Source: Rhineura floridana
Taxonomy: Eukaryota; Chordata; Lepidosauria; Squamata; Rhineuridae
Length of the DNA stretch: 64,000 nucleotides
Direction of reading: 5' to 3'
NCBI RefSeq assembly: GCF_030035675.1
Contig: NC_084492.1
Coordinates: forward strand, 27,367,761 to 27,431,760
In this document: one piece after another, positions 52,660-63,174 of the stretch
How the letters are laid out: each line of letters begins with the position of its first letter
Position numbering within the stretch: position 1 is the stretch's first letter
Program-made: the position numbers and the translations under genes
Notes under the pieces: model-generated
Databases searched by the model: none
What the model was told of the DNA's origin: nothing
The model's input: the letters and a program-made list of their open reading frames with translations, nothing else

Positions 52660-54065
52660 CATAGGCAATCACTGGCCTCCTAGCAAGGTCTCTAAGAAAG
52701 GAACTGTGAGGTTTCCCTTGCCTCTGATGCATCAAAAATTGGCACAAGTCAAGAGAGGAATCTAGCAGAGTGATCCTGTCTAACGAGCTGAATAATTCAG
52801 GTTTCAGTAGGTGAAAGTTGCTTGCCTGCTCAAGATCTGATTGGGCACATTCTTATTAGAGGAATAGAAAAATATTATTCTGTGTATGCAAGAGATTTGA
52901 GGTGGTTCTCCACATTACTTCCATCTGTCTATGACTAAGCCATGGACCCTCCCATTTCCCTGTGTGATACAGCCTACTTATTGCAGCTGAACAGTAACCT
53001 TACTCATCGCCAGACCATTCTAGGGGTGGTCTCTCTTGCTTTTACAGGCTGTCTTCTGGTAAAGGACAATAATTTGGGGTTGAACATAAGCTGAAAGTTA
53101 TAATTTGTTTTAAAGAAAGCATTTCATCTAATAGCCTCCATGCTTAAACATTAGCCTTTTCCCTCTCTCTCTTTGCCTTCCTTGCACTCTGGTATTCTAA
53201 ATTCAAAGGATGCAGTACTTGTCTCTTATATTCATAGTGGCAACCATAACAACCATAATGATGGCAACAAGTATAACAACAATTAAAACAATTCCGTACT
53301 ACCAAAAATTAGGCTTTGCTTAGATCTGTATGAAATCAATTTAGTTTTAGCGTTCATGGTGCTGAATTGTTAGTGGCCTCTGTTGCCCTTCTCCTGAGAT
53401 GCTATTGATAAGGAACAACTGATAAGACTGTTTTGTCAGAAACCAAAATGAACCCAAGGTGCATCTCAAGCTAATTTTGTTTAGACTGATTTGCACTTGT
53501 GTGCATCATGCCCACTGTTCTGACAGCTCTATGAAGTTAGTCAAATGTGGATATTGACAGTGGCATGGGCAATTTGTCACAGGAAGACCCTTTAAAAAAC
53601 AAACCAACAAACCTGTACTGATTTATGCAACACAAAGCATGATCTTGTCAGTAAGTAGTTCACAGCAAAAATAAATTTGAGTCCCTGGTTGGTGTTGGCA
53701 CCACCAAGAAAAATCTGGTTCTAAAATTAGTTTAGCCAGCCATTGGGTGTTATCCCAGAGAAAGAGTGGATATTCTTGTTGCAAGCACATTTTGGGACAA
53801 TTCATAAAGAAATATTAGAATGTGGCTTTTAAAAATATATAAAATCCAATGGTTCTGTAGATCTAGAGAATTAGGTTGTGGCATCCTGGGTTCTGGGCCT
53901 ACAACGCTCCCTGCTCCTTCCTGCCTGAAACAGGTGACTCCAAGGATGTCTACCTCAGCTTTGGTCAGTTACCTACTGCACCACAAACCTCAGCAATCCC
54001 ACTTCCTCCCTAGCAGTGGCCAATGGGCTAGATATGGTTATATCTGTGGCTTTATCTATAGTTAT
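52660..54065. other. No recognised feature
   Basis: About 1.4 kb of AT-rich DNA without an assigned repeat or exon. A CAACAACAATTAAAACAATT-like stretch near 53275 is low complexity. Confidence 0.4.
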
Positions 54066-54069
54066 AAGG

Positions 54070-54650
54070 TTTAGACCCTTGTTTGGTCGCGAAGTAATGG
54101 CCAAGCACACACTTGGATTATTAAACTAACAAATATTTATTATGTTTACAGAATCAGTTAAAGATGTTATATATGACATTGTTCTAATCCTAACCTGCCT
54201 ACCTATCCACACTAAAATCAACCCACAACATGACCCAAACCCCACTCACTACTTGTCAGCAGATCAAACCCTATTCAAACCCTACCTATCTCATAAACGT
54301 AAATGTAATGTAAATGTATCACCTTCAAGTCAATTCCGACTTATGGTGACCCTATGAATAGGGTTTTCATGAGGCTGAGAGGCAGTGACTGGCCCAAGGT
54401 CACCCAGTGAACTTCACGGCTGTGTGGGGATTCGAACCCTGCTCTCCCAGGTCGTAGTCCAACACCTTAACCACTACACCAATTGTACCTCTGCCTAAAT
54501 AATGGCACTTTACCCCTTTTTAAACCTTTCACTCACTCACTCCCCCTCCCTTGCGAACCCTCCAGCAAATCACACTCAACATTCTGTTAACCCTATCATA
54601 CGTAAACATGACTTAACAGAAATAAACATTGTGATTCTGTCACATAGATC
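54070..54650 (-). mobile_element. Possible fossil LTR-like or unclassified element, split by a Sauria SINE
   Basis: Sequence on both sides of the SINE at 54300-54488 is C-rich on the plus strand and low in G, unlike its surroundings. A minus-strand AATAAA lies near 54137. An LTR remnant is one reading, but edges and family are not established. Confidence 0.2.
54300..54488 (-). mobile_element. Sauria-type SINE
   Basis: Reverse orientation: CAATTCCGACTTATGGTGAC (Bov-B-like end), GGGTTTTCATGAGGCTGAGA, AAGGTCACCCAGTGAACTTC, GGGGATTCGAACCC (B-box) and CACCTTAACCACTACACCA (A-box region). Confidence 0.9.
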
Positions 54651-55165
54651 ACATAGACTGGGAGCCATGCAGATTTATGGCTTTAATGCCAAGCCAGCTT
54701 TTTATCTCTCCTCTATGCTCTGCTTTGCTGAATTTCTAACCTGATGAAGAGTTCTAGAACACTATTTTCTGACTTCTTAATTGCACCTCAATGCCAGACT
54801 CTGCCTTTCCCATGTTCCACAAAAGCATTTGGGCGAAGGACTTCAGAAGGAGATGGCATGTACCCTTTTAATCTGAGTCAAGCTTGGGTTAATGACTTCC
54901 ATTCAAAGTGAACACTTCCTGGAACCAATATCACTCCCATGACTTTAAAGGTAATGAATACTTTAATGATTTACTGTTATGGCTAATTAACTTCTTTCAT
55001 GACTTCGGAGAAGTATGTCAGTATCTTTGCCATCTTTAGGTAGTAGACATATATCTCTCCGTACACATATCTGTAGGGATATTATTTTAGTGGAGCCCCT
55101 AGATTTAGAGGAAGGACCATAGGTTGATGGGTCTGATTTCCATTAAATATCTTGAAAAGTTTCTC
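54651..55165. other. No recognised feature
   Basis: AT-rich unassigned DNA. Confidence 0.4.
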
Positions 55166-55169
55166 CGAA

Positions 55170-55485
55170 GTTTTCACATTTGTGGAATGCCCTTCCTGGT
55201 GAGGTCTGTCTGTCTCCTCCATAACTGACTTTCAGGAGAAATTGTAAAAAAAAATCCTATTTGTCCACGCATTTGATGGCTGAAATATACCAGCCACGGC
55301 AACCTTAAAATTAGCAGCTGTGAAGGTTTGTGATGGATTTGAATTTTTTTTGTAATATTAATGATTTAAACATTTTAAAGTTATTTTAAATAAGTTTCCA
55401 TTTCATTTTAAACATTTTGATGTTTGCTGCCTTGGGCTCCTTTGGGAGGAATGGCGAGATAGAAATTTAATAGTAAATAAAGGGC
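55170..55485 (+). mobile_element. L2-like LINE 3' end
   Basis: TTGTGGAATGCCCTTCCTGG (WNALP-like), TTTCAGGAGAAATTG, then an AT-rich end with GCTGCCTTGGGCTCCTTTGG and GAGATAGAAATTTAATAGTA. Confidence 0.6.
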
Positions 55486-55486
55486 G

Positions 55487-55585
55487 GTATTTGATGCTAG
55501 CCCTGCTCAGAGTAGACTCATTGACTAATTTAGGATAATTAATTTCAGTGGGTGTACTCAGAGTAAGACTTAGTTGAATACCAAC
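55487..55585. repeat. Palindromic repeat (ACTCAGAGTAGACCCATTGA family)
   Basis: CTGCTCAGAGTAGACTCATTG and TTTCAGTGGGTGTACTCAGA arms. It begins directly after the L2-like tail. Confidence 0.6.
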
Positions 55586-55629
55586 CAAATTTAGCAAACA
55601 AAGTCACAAGTGCAACATTTTGCCTGGAG

Positions 55630-55946
55630 AAGAGATGGCAAACCTGTGGCTCTCCAGATGTCATTGGACTCCAACTCCCATCAGCCCCAACCTGTAAGGC
55701 CAATGGCCAGGAATGATGTGAGTTGTCATTTCTTATTACACTTTTCATTTTCTTACATTTATACCCCACCTTTTTTCCATCAAGAAACCCAAGGTGGCAT
55801 ACATGTGGTTCCCTGGCATTCTCCCATCCAGGCACTGACCAGCCCTAGACCTGCTTAGCTTCAGCAAGTAGTGGCCTCATGTGCCTTCAGACCATACCCT
55901 GGGACTATCCAGCAACATATGGGGTTCCACAGGTTCTCCATCCCTG
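55630..55946. mobile_element. CCAGATGTTGTTG hairpin element split by a 5S SINE
   Basis: Left part AGATGGCAAACCTGTGGCTC to GATGTGAGTTGT; the right part resumes with CCAGCAACATATGGGG and ends AGGTTCTCCATCCCTG. Joined order and strand agree with uninterrupted copies such as 52395-52515. Confidence 0.75.
55745..55905 (-). mobile_element. 5S rRNA-derived SINE nested in a hairpin element
   Basis: Reverse orientation: CATTTATACCCCACCTTTTT, AACCCAAGGTGGCATACATG, TTCTCCCATCCAGGCACTGA, CTGCTTAGCTTCAGC (5S core) and CATGTGCCTTCAGACCATA. Same family as 10151-10315. Confidence 0.85.
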
Positions 55947-56039
55947 ACCTAGAGCTAAATCACAAGATACATGATTTCAGTAGCTAACAAACTCTCTCAT
56001 GTATGTCAGTGTTGGGAAGAGTATACTCTTTAAGAAAGG

Positions 56040-56290
56040 GTTCAGTTACCTGCAGGAGCTTTGCAAGCTGTCTAGTTCAGTATTGTCTGATCCTCCTGAC
56101 AATGGTTTTCCATGGTCCCAGGCAGATGCCTTTCCCATCAACAGCTATCTCAATCTTTTTAAAAAAGTAAAGTGCCTCTTTGATTTTCTGGGTACAAGCG
56201 CTTCCTTTCCCCCCTTTGGCTGCTGATACCGATGCCTGCATGCAAAACATGCGCTGTAGGACTGAGCGATGGTGGTTCCCTAACCAGATT
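56040..56290 (-). mobile_element. Diverged tRNA-derived SINE
   Basis: TCTAGTTCAGTATTGTCTGA resembles the tail of the GTAGCTCAGTGGTA family and GATGCCTGCATGCAAAACAT its anticodon-arm region. The middle holds an unrelated or heavily changed segment. Confidence 0.45.
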
Positions 56291-56299
56291 ATCTCTAAG

Positions 56300-57190
56300 G
56301 TAGCTTCATATGAACCTCTGGCAGGAATAACCTGCTGCTAATAATTCCTAGTCAATTGCTGAATTTATGGGTAGAGAGCTACACTCGCTGCATTTATTTG
56401 CCTCTGCAATGAAAAAAGGTTATCATTTCATGTATTTATCTGAGCAGAGAGCAATACACTTTCCTTGATATCATATCAGGTTTGCAGTTTGCTATATATA
56501 ATGTACGTGCAACAACTGTGTTAAAACAAATTCTGATGATTTTGCAAAATTGATGGTTTCCATTGAGTTTAAGGAGCTGCTTCGTCTCCCTTACCAGCAG
56601 AGCTGTCTGTGCTTCCCCATTACTGTATGTCTTTTTTCTATATTGCTTTTGGTAGTCGAATGATGGTTTTAAGGGACAGGGAAAGGACTAGGTAAGTATT
56701 TGTTTGGAATTTATTCTGAGGATGCTACAGGACGCAGCAGAGATCAGGGTTCTGTTTTGGGCAACCTCGGAATTAATTAGCTAAATAGCAACTGCCATCC
56801 GGAGATGAAGTAGAAATGGCACACGTTTACAGAACAATTGTTCTCCTGACAATTCCAGCCTCTTTTTATTGTGAAGTCAAAGGAAGTGCTGTTAAGATGA
56901 AAAGATCTCGAGACTCCCTAGAGATATGACCAGCCAGGTATGCAAAAGATTGATGGTATATTTCTCTTCCATGATATGTAGTTTGCTGTTAACATGCTAC
57001 AGTAATAACAGTGAGGATAGGCTCACTATTCTCAAGTGATTTTGTAATTATTTGGAAATGCAGAATAGTTTTGCTTTTCTTTAACCCATTGCTGTGAAAT
57101 GGCTGCTGGCATATTGTAGACAAATCTTCCTTAACATTCATGTTAAAGGTCTCTAGGGTTACTCAATGAATTTGATTATCAGTCTGCTCT
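56300..57190. other. Low-repeat block, possible conserved non-coding sequence
   Basis: About 890 bp with no recognised repeat, the longest such stretch in the right half. It has AT-rich motifs such as GAATTAATTAGCTAAATAGC and TGTTTACAGAACAATTG-like text near 56826. No reading frame of note. Confidence 0.35.
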
Positions 57191-57194
57191 GTGA

Positions 57195-57392
57195 GAAGGG
57201 GCATCGCTCAGTGGGTAGAGCATCTGCTTGCATGCAGAAGGTCTCAGGTTCATCCCCCAGTATCTCCATGTAGGGCTGGGAATATTCCCTGCCAGACACC
57301 CTGGAGTGCCACTGCCAGTCAGTGTAGACAATACAGAACTAGATGGACTAATGGTCTGACTCAGAATGAGATAGCTTCCTATGTTCCTTTGT
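57195..57392 (+). mobile_element. tRNA-derived SINE (GTAGCTCAGTGGTA family)
   Basis: GGGCATCGCTCAGTGGGTAG (A-box), CAGGTTCATCCCCC (B-box), GTCAGTGTAGACAATACAGA and GGTCTGACTCAGAATGAG, ending TCCTATGTTCC. Confidence 0.87.
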
Positions 57393-58390
57393 CAGACAAA
57401 AGGAAGTACTCTCGGCATACATTTCATTCATTGACATATGAGAATCATGCTATAAGTCTGAGCAGAAATAGTGCCCCAAATTTGCCCCAATAGTGGCAAA
57501 TAGAAATAGAAATAGTGCCCCAATTTCAAGTGGTAAATTGGAGGAGGGATTTTGGTGGGTTTTCATGTGGGAGATGAAAATTTGCAACAATGTTGGGGTA
57601 CTTTCCATTTGATTGAATGAGTTGTTATGGTTTTTACCTTTTTCCTCTGTAAAATTTTTGCTTGTGCCACTGAAGCTTCCCTCAACAGCTGCCTCCATAC
57701 TCAGAGTGGTAGTGTTTACCCTCTCAAATTGCCACAACAACCCTGTGAAGTAGATTAAGTTGGAGGAGCTACCCAGTGAATGTCTTGGCTGGGCAAGGTT
57801 TTGAACCCATGTCAGCCTCTCTTGCCTAATTCCTAATTCACAATGTTTTGATGTTTGAGGCCAAGGACAAGATGGCTCATCCTCTCCATATCATGTGCAT
57901 AAGCCAACTGGACTAGTGGTTGTATCTTACTTCAACACCTTAACATCTTCTTCTGCGTGTTTACTAGCAGACACAACTGCTATCTGCTGATTCTCATTCA
58001 CGTGATAGCAGATCCTATGCAGAATGGATTCTGTTGACATTTAAAACCACCACCATCACCACCAAACCCATTATATTTATATATCACAAAAAAAATGGAA
58101 ATAGCATTAATGGCAGCATTCGTATAATTAAAGTGCTCTGCCAACAATATACGATGTCATCCATTTCCCAACCTATCATATGATGCTATCCAATTCCCAG
58201 CCTATCAGTTACTGCTATCAGGCAGTTATGTGTGCAATAGTTAGAGAAAGAGAGAGCGAGAGCAAGACAGACAGATTTTTTAGAATATGGATGACTGAAT
58301 ATTATTGTTCATTATTTATCTATCCCTCTATTCATGAAGTTCACAGGTGAGAGCCATTGCAGCCAAATCAGTGCCATCCACACACAAGAG
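57393..58390. other. No recognised feature
   Basis: Local tandem duplication at about 57470-57525 (ATAGTGCCCCAA and AGTGGCAAATAG-like units). Repeated TATCATATGATGCTATCCAAT-like units lie near 58160-58215. No gene seen. Confidence 0.4.
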
Positions 58391-58392
58391 GC

Positions 58393-58665
58393 AGGTATGA
58401 ATACAAGAAAAGTCTTCTGGATCAGGCCAATGGTCCATCTAGTTCAGCATCCTGTTCTCAGAGTGGCCTTCCAGATGCCTACGGGGACTCAGGGGGCCTG
58501 CAAGCAGGACCTGAGCACAAGAACACTCTCACCTCCTGCGGTTTCTAGCAACTGGTATTCAAAAGCATACTGCCTCCGACAGTGGAGGTAGTGCATAGCC
58601 ATCATGGCTGGGAGACACTGATAGCCTTAGCCATTGATAACCTTTTCCTCCATGATCTACAGGTA
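58393..58665 (-). mobile_element. CR1-like LINE 3' end (family 2)
   Basis: Reverse orientation: GGATCAGGCCAATGGTCCAT, CAGCATCCTGTTCTCAGAG, GCAAGCAGGACCTGAGCACA, CAACTGGTATTCAAAAGCAT and CTTTTCCTCCATGATCT. Confidence 0.87.
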
Positions 58666-58829
58666 TCTGTAGGCTTGGGGAAGCACCAAGGTTTGCAGTC
58701 ATACAAAAGACTTTAAGCTCCTCACACTCCAAGCAGAACCCACAACAACAAACCAATGAGGACTGAGTGTGCTCAACAGCCACAACATACAGACATTGTT
58801 GTGGGAGAGAAACCTTCTGATGAAGGGCT

Positions 58830-59025
58830 TGCTGCAAATACTATGAATAAATAAACTGATAGGATTTTAAATAGTTAAATTTTAACAGTTTTTTTTAGTG
58901 CTGCCTCTTGCATTGTGGATTTACACTTTTGATTCATTGTTTTTGATTTTTTTTTTCTCTTGGATTGCTGTTTTGCTTTGTAAGCCACTTGGTTTTTAAA
59001 TGGAAAAGCAGGGTATAAATCAACC
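58830..59025 (+). mobile_element. L2-like LINE 3' end
   Basis: AT-rich region ending TTTGTAAGCCACTTGGTTTT and GCAGGGTATAAATCAACC. The frames at 58875-59119 on the minus strand are Lys-rich low complexity. Confidence 0.5.
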
Positions 59026-59029
59026 GAGA

Positions 59030-60480
59030 AAGTTTTTTTCTCAAAAAGTGAAAAAATATAGGGTTTGGGCTGCTGTTTTTGCAACTGCTTTGAACACTTT
59101 TAGGGGTGTAAGAAGGCATTGTTTTCTGTTCTGCCCTGTATTTGATGTACGCAGCACTATTTGTGTTCTGCTGCAGTTTGTCATCTGCCTAAAATGATAC
59201 TATTCACCTTGCTGTCCGCTGCAACCAGAAATTGCATAACTTATGCAACCAGTTGTGTACATTACATAATTATGGTTTCATTATGTTATTCCATCCCATT
59301 CATTTCAATGCAAAAGAAACGCAATGCAAATTGAGAAAAAGTGTAATCAATTTTGGTATAATTTGTGGACTGAAAGCAGTGAATACCAATCATATTCGCT
59401 GGATTGATTTCCGTACCAGACATGGGATGAATAAAGCAAACAGTGGCAATTTCTGCTCCTGTTTGCTGGAATTCTCTGACATCTCTATCCATATATATAA
59501 AAAAGTAATGGCTGTGTGGCAATAAAAGAGATCTGTAGGCCCAACTTGCAAAGTTCGGAATGAACCTTTACAGCATTGTGATTGCTCTGAGTATAAAAAT
59601 CTATCCCTAGCCTTGTGCTGAGTTCTTTCGAGTCCCTCTGGCAGGAATTTATATTAATCATCATGATGGTCTCCTTTCCTTCTGTTTCAATTATAAGAGT
59701 GCGGTCTGCAAAGTCCTCAGCTGTCTGAAGTTACATTTCCCGGTTGATAGAGAATAATTACTTTTTATCGTTGGAAATGTTTGAGCTGATTGCTCCAGTC
59801 AATGTTCTTTTCCTTGGCAATGGGTTTTAAAGCCAAAGGGAGCGTAGGTCACCTGCTGAAATGCAGCTTTACATGCCGGGTTATTTTCTACTTCCTGGTG
59901 GGTAGCAAGGAGGCAGAGAAACCACTCAAATGTTGCTTTCGGTGCTGTCAATTGTGGTGAGATCACTCACAAAATGGACTGGCCATCTCAGTTAGTGGAT
60001 GCTGGTGGGCAACCGTGGCTACTTCACTGGGAGTTTGCCCTGAGCCTCTCCGCCCCAGCCATTCCTATCCTCCTGAATCAGCACCCTGGTAGTGGTGATG
60101 CTTGCTTGTTGCAGGCCTAGGCTGACTGACTGTCTTGCCTGGTTGCCTTCTCCCAACATGTCATAGACATTGCGGAAAGCACTTGATCAAGCATAACGTA
60201 AGCAGAGAGGCAGTCACTCCAGTCTATGCACACCACCAGGCCTCCTGGGTGCCTATTCATTGATGTGCTCATGTGGTGCATGCTGGTGTCACTGCAGGCA
60301 CCAGGCAGAGTGGTGAGCAAGGACAGAGCTGTGATTGCCACATGGCCTGCTCTACACCCCTGAAGTTAGCCCGGTGCAAAGGCTGTAGATTCTGAAAGGG
60401 ACCATTGATCCAATCCAGGTCATGATCTGCCTGGATTAGATGAGGTGAGTCTGCCCTGGAATCTGAATAGGGCAGATTCC
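59030..60480. other. Unassigned DNA; 59520-59890 low-repeat block
   Basis: The overlapping opposite frames at 59232-59525 have no recognised domain. The block at 59520-59890 lacks repeats and has texture seen in conserved non-coding elements (GAGAATAATTACTTTTTATCG, TTTATATTAATCATCATGAT). 59900-60480 is more GC-rich and unassigned. Confidence 0.3.
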
Positions 60481-60482
60481 TC

Positions 60483-60935
60483 CTCCAGCCCTAGTCTAGA
60501 AAAGGGTGATCAGGATGATTACTCTGGTAGCCAAAGCCTATGACGAATAGTTGAAAGAGCCTGAAAGTGTATCTTTAGCCTGGAGAAGAGACGGTTAAGG
60601 GGAGATGTGATTGTGCTCTTCAAATATCTGAAAGGCTGTCATGCAGAAGATGGAGCAGACTTGCTTTCTTTTGCTCCAAAGGGCAGGACTAGAATCAATT
60701 GGTGGAAACTGCAGGGAATTTGGCTACACACTTGGAGAAACACCCTAACTGTAAGCGTTATTCGACACGGTGGAACAGGCTGCCTCAGGGGACGATGTAC
60801 TCCCATGTGCTGGAGGTATTTCAGCAGAGGCTGGATGGCCATCTGTCAGGGATGATGCAGTTGCATCTTTCATTGCAGACCCTGCTTTGAGGATGGGGTC
60901 AGACAAGATGGCCTTCGGTGTCCCTATGCTTCTTT
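60483..60935 (+). mobile_element. CR1 LINE 3' end, ORF2 C-terminus
   Basis: Translations across two frames give KGDVIVLFKYLKGCHAEDGA-like text (MIVLFKYLKGCHAEDGADLL) and EQAASGDDVLPCAGGISAEA. Landmarks are GGATGGCCATCTGTCAGGGA and CAAGATGGCCTTCGGTGTCC. An older CR1 subfamily than 42001; the tail repeat is worn. Confidence 0.88.
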
Positions 60936-61201
60936 TCTGGGCCTTCCAGGGAAGGGAATGGGTTCACTCTCTCTGCCATCATTTTCTGCTTTGGCAAGCT
61001 TCTCTCAACCTTTGAATATCCTTCTTCCCCATGCAGCTTACAGCTGGCTGCTGCTATCGGGGCACTTTGTAGATCCCCCCTCAAGCCCATCATATTCTAC
61101 ACCCACTTTTCCTTGCTCCACAAAGTGCCATAAAGAAAGGACAATGGCACACACCCACTCTACTGCTTAACCTCAGTCTCTTGGTTGCCATCTGGTTCAG
61201 G

Positions 61202-61592
61202 ATAACGACGTTGCATAGCAGCAGTGGGGAACCTCCAGCCTGGGGACCTAATTTGTCCCACGAGGCCATTTCCCCCATGCCATGCTCACCTGCCCTACAC
61301 CTGATGTCATATATCACATCAGGTGTGGGGCAGGTAAAGATGCAGCTCCCTGCCGAAAGTGGGGTTTGCGGCTGCTGTTAACCGGCTAAACATCAGTGCC
61401 TGCAAACCCCTATGCCTTTGCCTGTGTGGCTTGATTTCAAACCACCAGGGCAAAAGAAGCGGGGTTTGCAGATGCTGCCTGTCAGCTGATTGTCAGGGCC
61501 TGGTGTGAACCTCTGTGCTTTTGCCTGTGCAGTTGATTTCAAACTGTGCAGGCAAAGGAAAACACTTAGCTTGATAGCATGGTGATGCCAGG
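61202..61592 (+). mobile_element. hAT-like element, CAGNGGTGGGGAACCTC family, interrupted at its 3' side
   Basis: Starts CAGCAGTGGGGAACCTCCAG. The centre CCTGATGTCATATATCACATCAGG is a perfect-looking palindrome. Two similar TTGCCTGTG...TTGATTTCAAAC units (about 61418 and 61511) form an internal tandem duplication. It runs into the hAT element at 61593. Confidence 0.6.
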
Positions 61593-61897
61593 CAGTGGCG
61601 CCCGTGGTGCCCATTGGGGCTTGTAGGGTGGAAGGCAGGGAGCCTAAACTGTAGGTGGACCCAAAGGCCATGACAAGTGGAGGCCAAGCCCATGACAGGC
61701 AGAACCAACTAATTCTACCTTTGTCCCTGCCCTTCTCCCTGCTGAGCTCCGCAAGGGCAACTCTAACTAAGGAGGAGGAGGCTGACAGGCATTGCTGCCC
61801 CCCCTGCAGAAATAAGGAGGCAGGTGGGGGCTGGCTGAAGGCAGATTGAGGTTGGTGGGGCAATGCTGTGTTTGCCCTAGTGGACCTGCCTCCACTG
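61593..61897 (+). mobile_element. hAT-type element, CAGTGGTGGCTGG family, with TSD
   Basis: Ends CAGTGGCGCCCGTGGTGCCC and GGACCTGCCTCCACTG. Flanks ATGCCAGG (61585-61592) and ATGTCAGG (61898-61905) match at 7 of 8. About 305 bp, complete, no transposase. The minus-strand 156-residue frame crosses this element and its host and is a chance frame. Confidence 0.88.
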
Positions 61898-61905
61898 ATG
61901 TCAGG

Positions 61906-62725
61906 CGATTAACAGTACTGTTGCTGCCCACCTGCCAAAATGGCCTAGGGTGTTGGGAGAGGTCAGAATCCCCCTTCCCAGTCAGATTCGATTTGCCAGC
62001 CTTGTCATACAGTACAATACAGCCACCTGCCTGAAAAGACGGTGTTTGGATGGAGTCTCATTTTAGGCCAGCAAGGAGGAGCATTTTCCAGGCAGATGGT
62101 ATCCAGATGTCCAACTCTCTTTGCCAGAACTAGCACACTTTCCAGATCAGTCTCCTCCTCCTCTCTTTTGCAACATTTTGTTCTCCTTCAATCAAATTTG
62201 GCCACCTGCTGCCACTAACAACTGGATTTGCACAACGCAAAGGCGGTGTCCCTGGCCGAGCAGCAACAGTTAACAATGGGTTTTTAACAGGCCTCCTTTG
62301 ATAATAAACTCCAACTCCCTTTAAAAGATTATTGCAGTAAATCTACTTTTCTCTCTCAGATGATAAACTTTTATTCTAAAGCAGTGTTTGACAAACTTGA
62401 AGGCAGTCTCTGGTGACTCACTTTAACATCAGCCATATGGACGTATAAATTTCAAAGTCCCACGGATCTCATTTAGTTTTATGCTGTGCTGGTTACATGT
62501 CAAAGTCATCGCTGTGCCATCTGCAAGATTTCTTACACTCTGGATGGGTTTTCCTCTGGCTCCCACTATCAAGAGATGCGTTCTTTACATCAGGTTACCA
62601 AAATTAGAGTTCTTGTTAAAAGAAGTTGTACAACTTAATTTATATCTTTACCTTTGGTTCTGTAGACTGGATGTTAAATTTTATTTTACAATTGGCCGAA
62701 GAGGAGACCAGCCTTTAGTTAAGGC
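61906..62725. other. No recognised feature
   Basis: Unassigned DNA. The frame at 62481-62810 has no recognised domain and runs into the next hairpin element. Confidence 0.4.
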
Positions 62726-62730
62726 AGTCT

Positions 62731-62828
62731 TTCCCAACTTGATACCCTCCAGATGTTTAGGACTACACCTCCCATCATCCCTCACTGTTGGCCATGCTGA
62801 CTGGAGCTGATGGGAGCAGTTGTCATGA
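62731..62828. mobile_element. CCAGATGTTGTTG hairpin element
   Basis: CAGTCTTTCCCAACTTGATA, CCTCCAGATGTTTAGGACTA and GGCCATGCTGACTGGAGCTG; the right arm is short. Confidence 0.65.
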
Positions 62829-63039
62829 CTCTGGGATCTGACTGTGCTTCTTCAGTGAATGAGGCTAGCAATTTGAAATGGGAGAGGGAATTGCACTCAG
62901 GTACAGCCTAGAAGCACCAGCCCAACTGGAAGCATTTCTGCAAGAAGAGCCCATGATGCCAGTACCCCTCTCCAGTCCAAAGATGTCACATTGGCCTATT
63001 CTGACTCAAAGGACTCTATCTCAGAATTCCTAGGGCAGA

Positions 63040-63172
63040 TGTGAGGAACCTTTGGCCCTCCAGATGTTGCTGAACTAAAACTCCCATCATCCTGTTCATT
63101 GGCATGCTTGCTGGGACTGATGGGAAATGTAGTTCAGCAACATCTGGAGAGCTAGAGGTTCCTCACACCTGC
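63040..63172. mobile_element. CCAGATGTTGTTG hairpin element, both arms
   Basis: Left GGAACCTTTGGCCCTCCAGA, right CATCTGGAGAGCTAGAGGTT, with GTTGCTGAACTAAAACTCCC and GGGAAATGTAGTTCAGCAAC inside. The ends CAGATGTGAGG and CCTCACACCTG are inverted repeats. Flanks TCCTAGGG and CACTAGTG agree at 5 of 8, not decisive. Confidence 0.78.
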
Positions 63173-63174
63173 AC

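Noticed and set aside
61393-61863. 156-residue minus-strand frame
   Set aside because: It spans the boundary between two hAT-type elements; no transposase or other domain.
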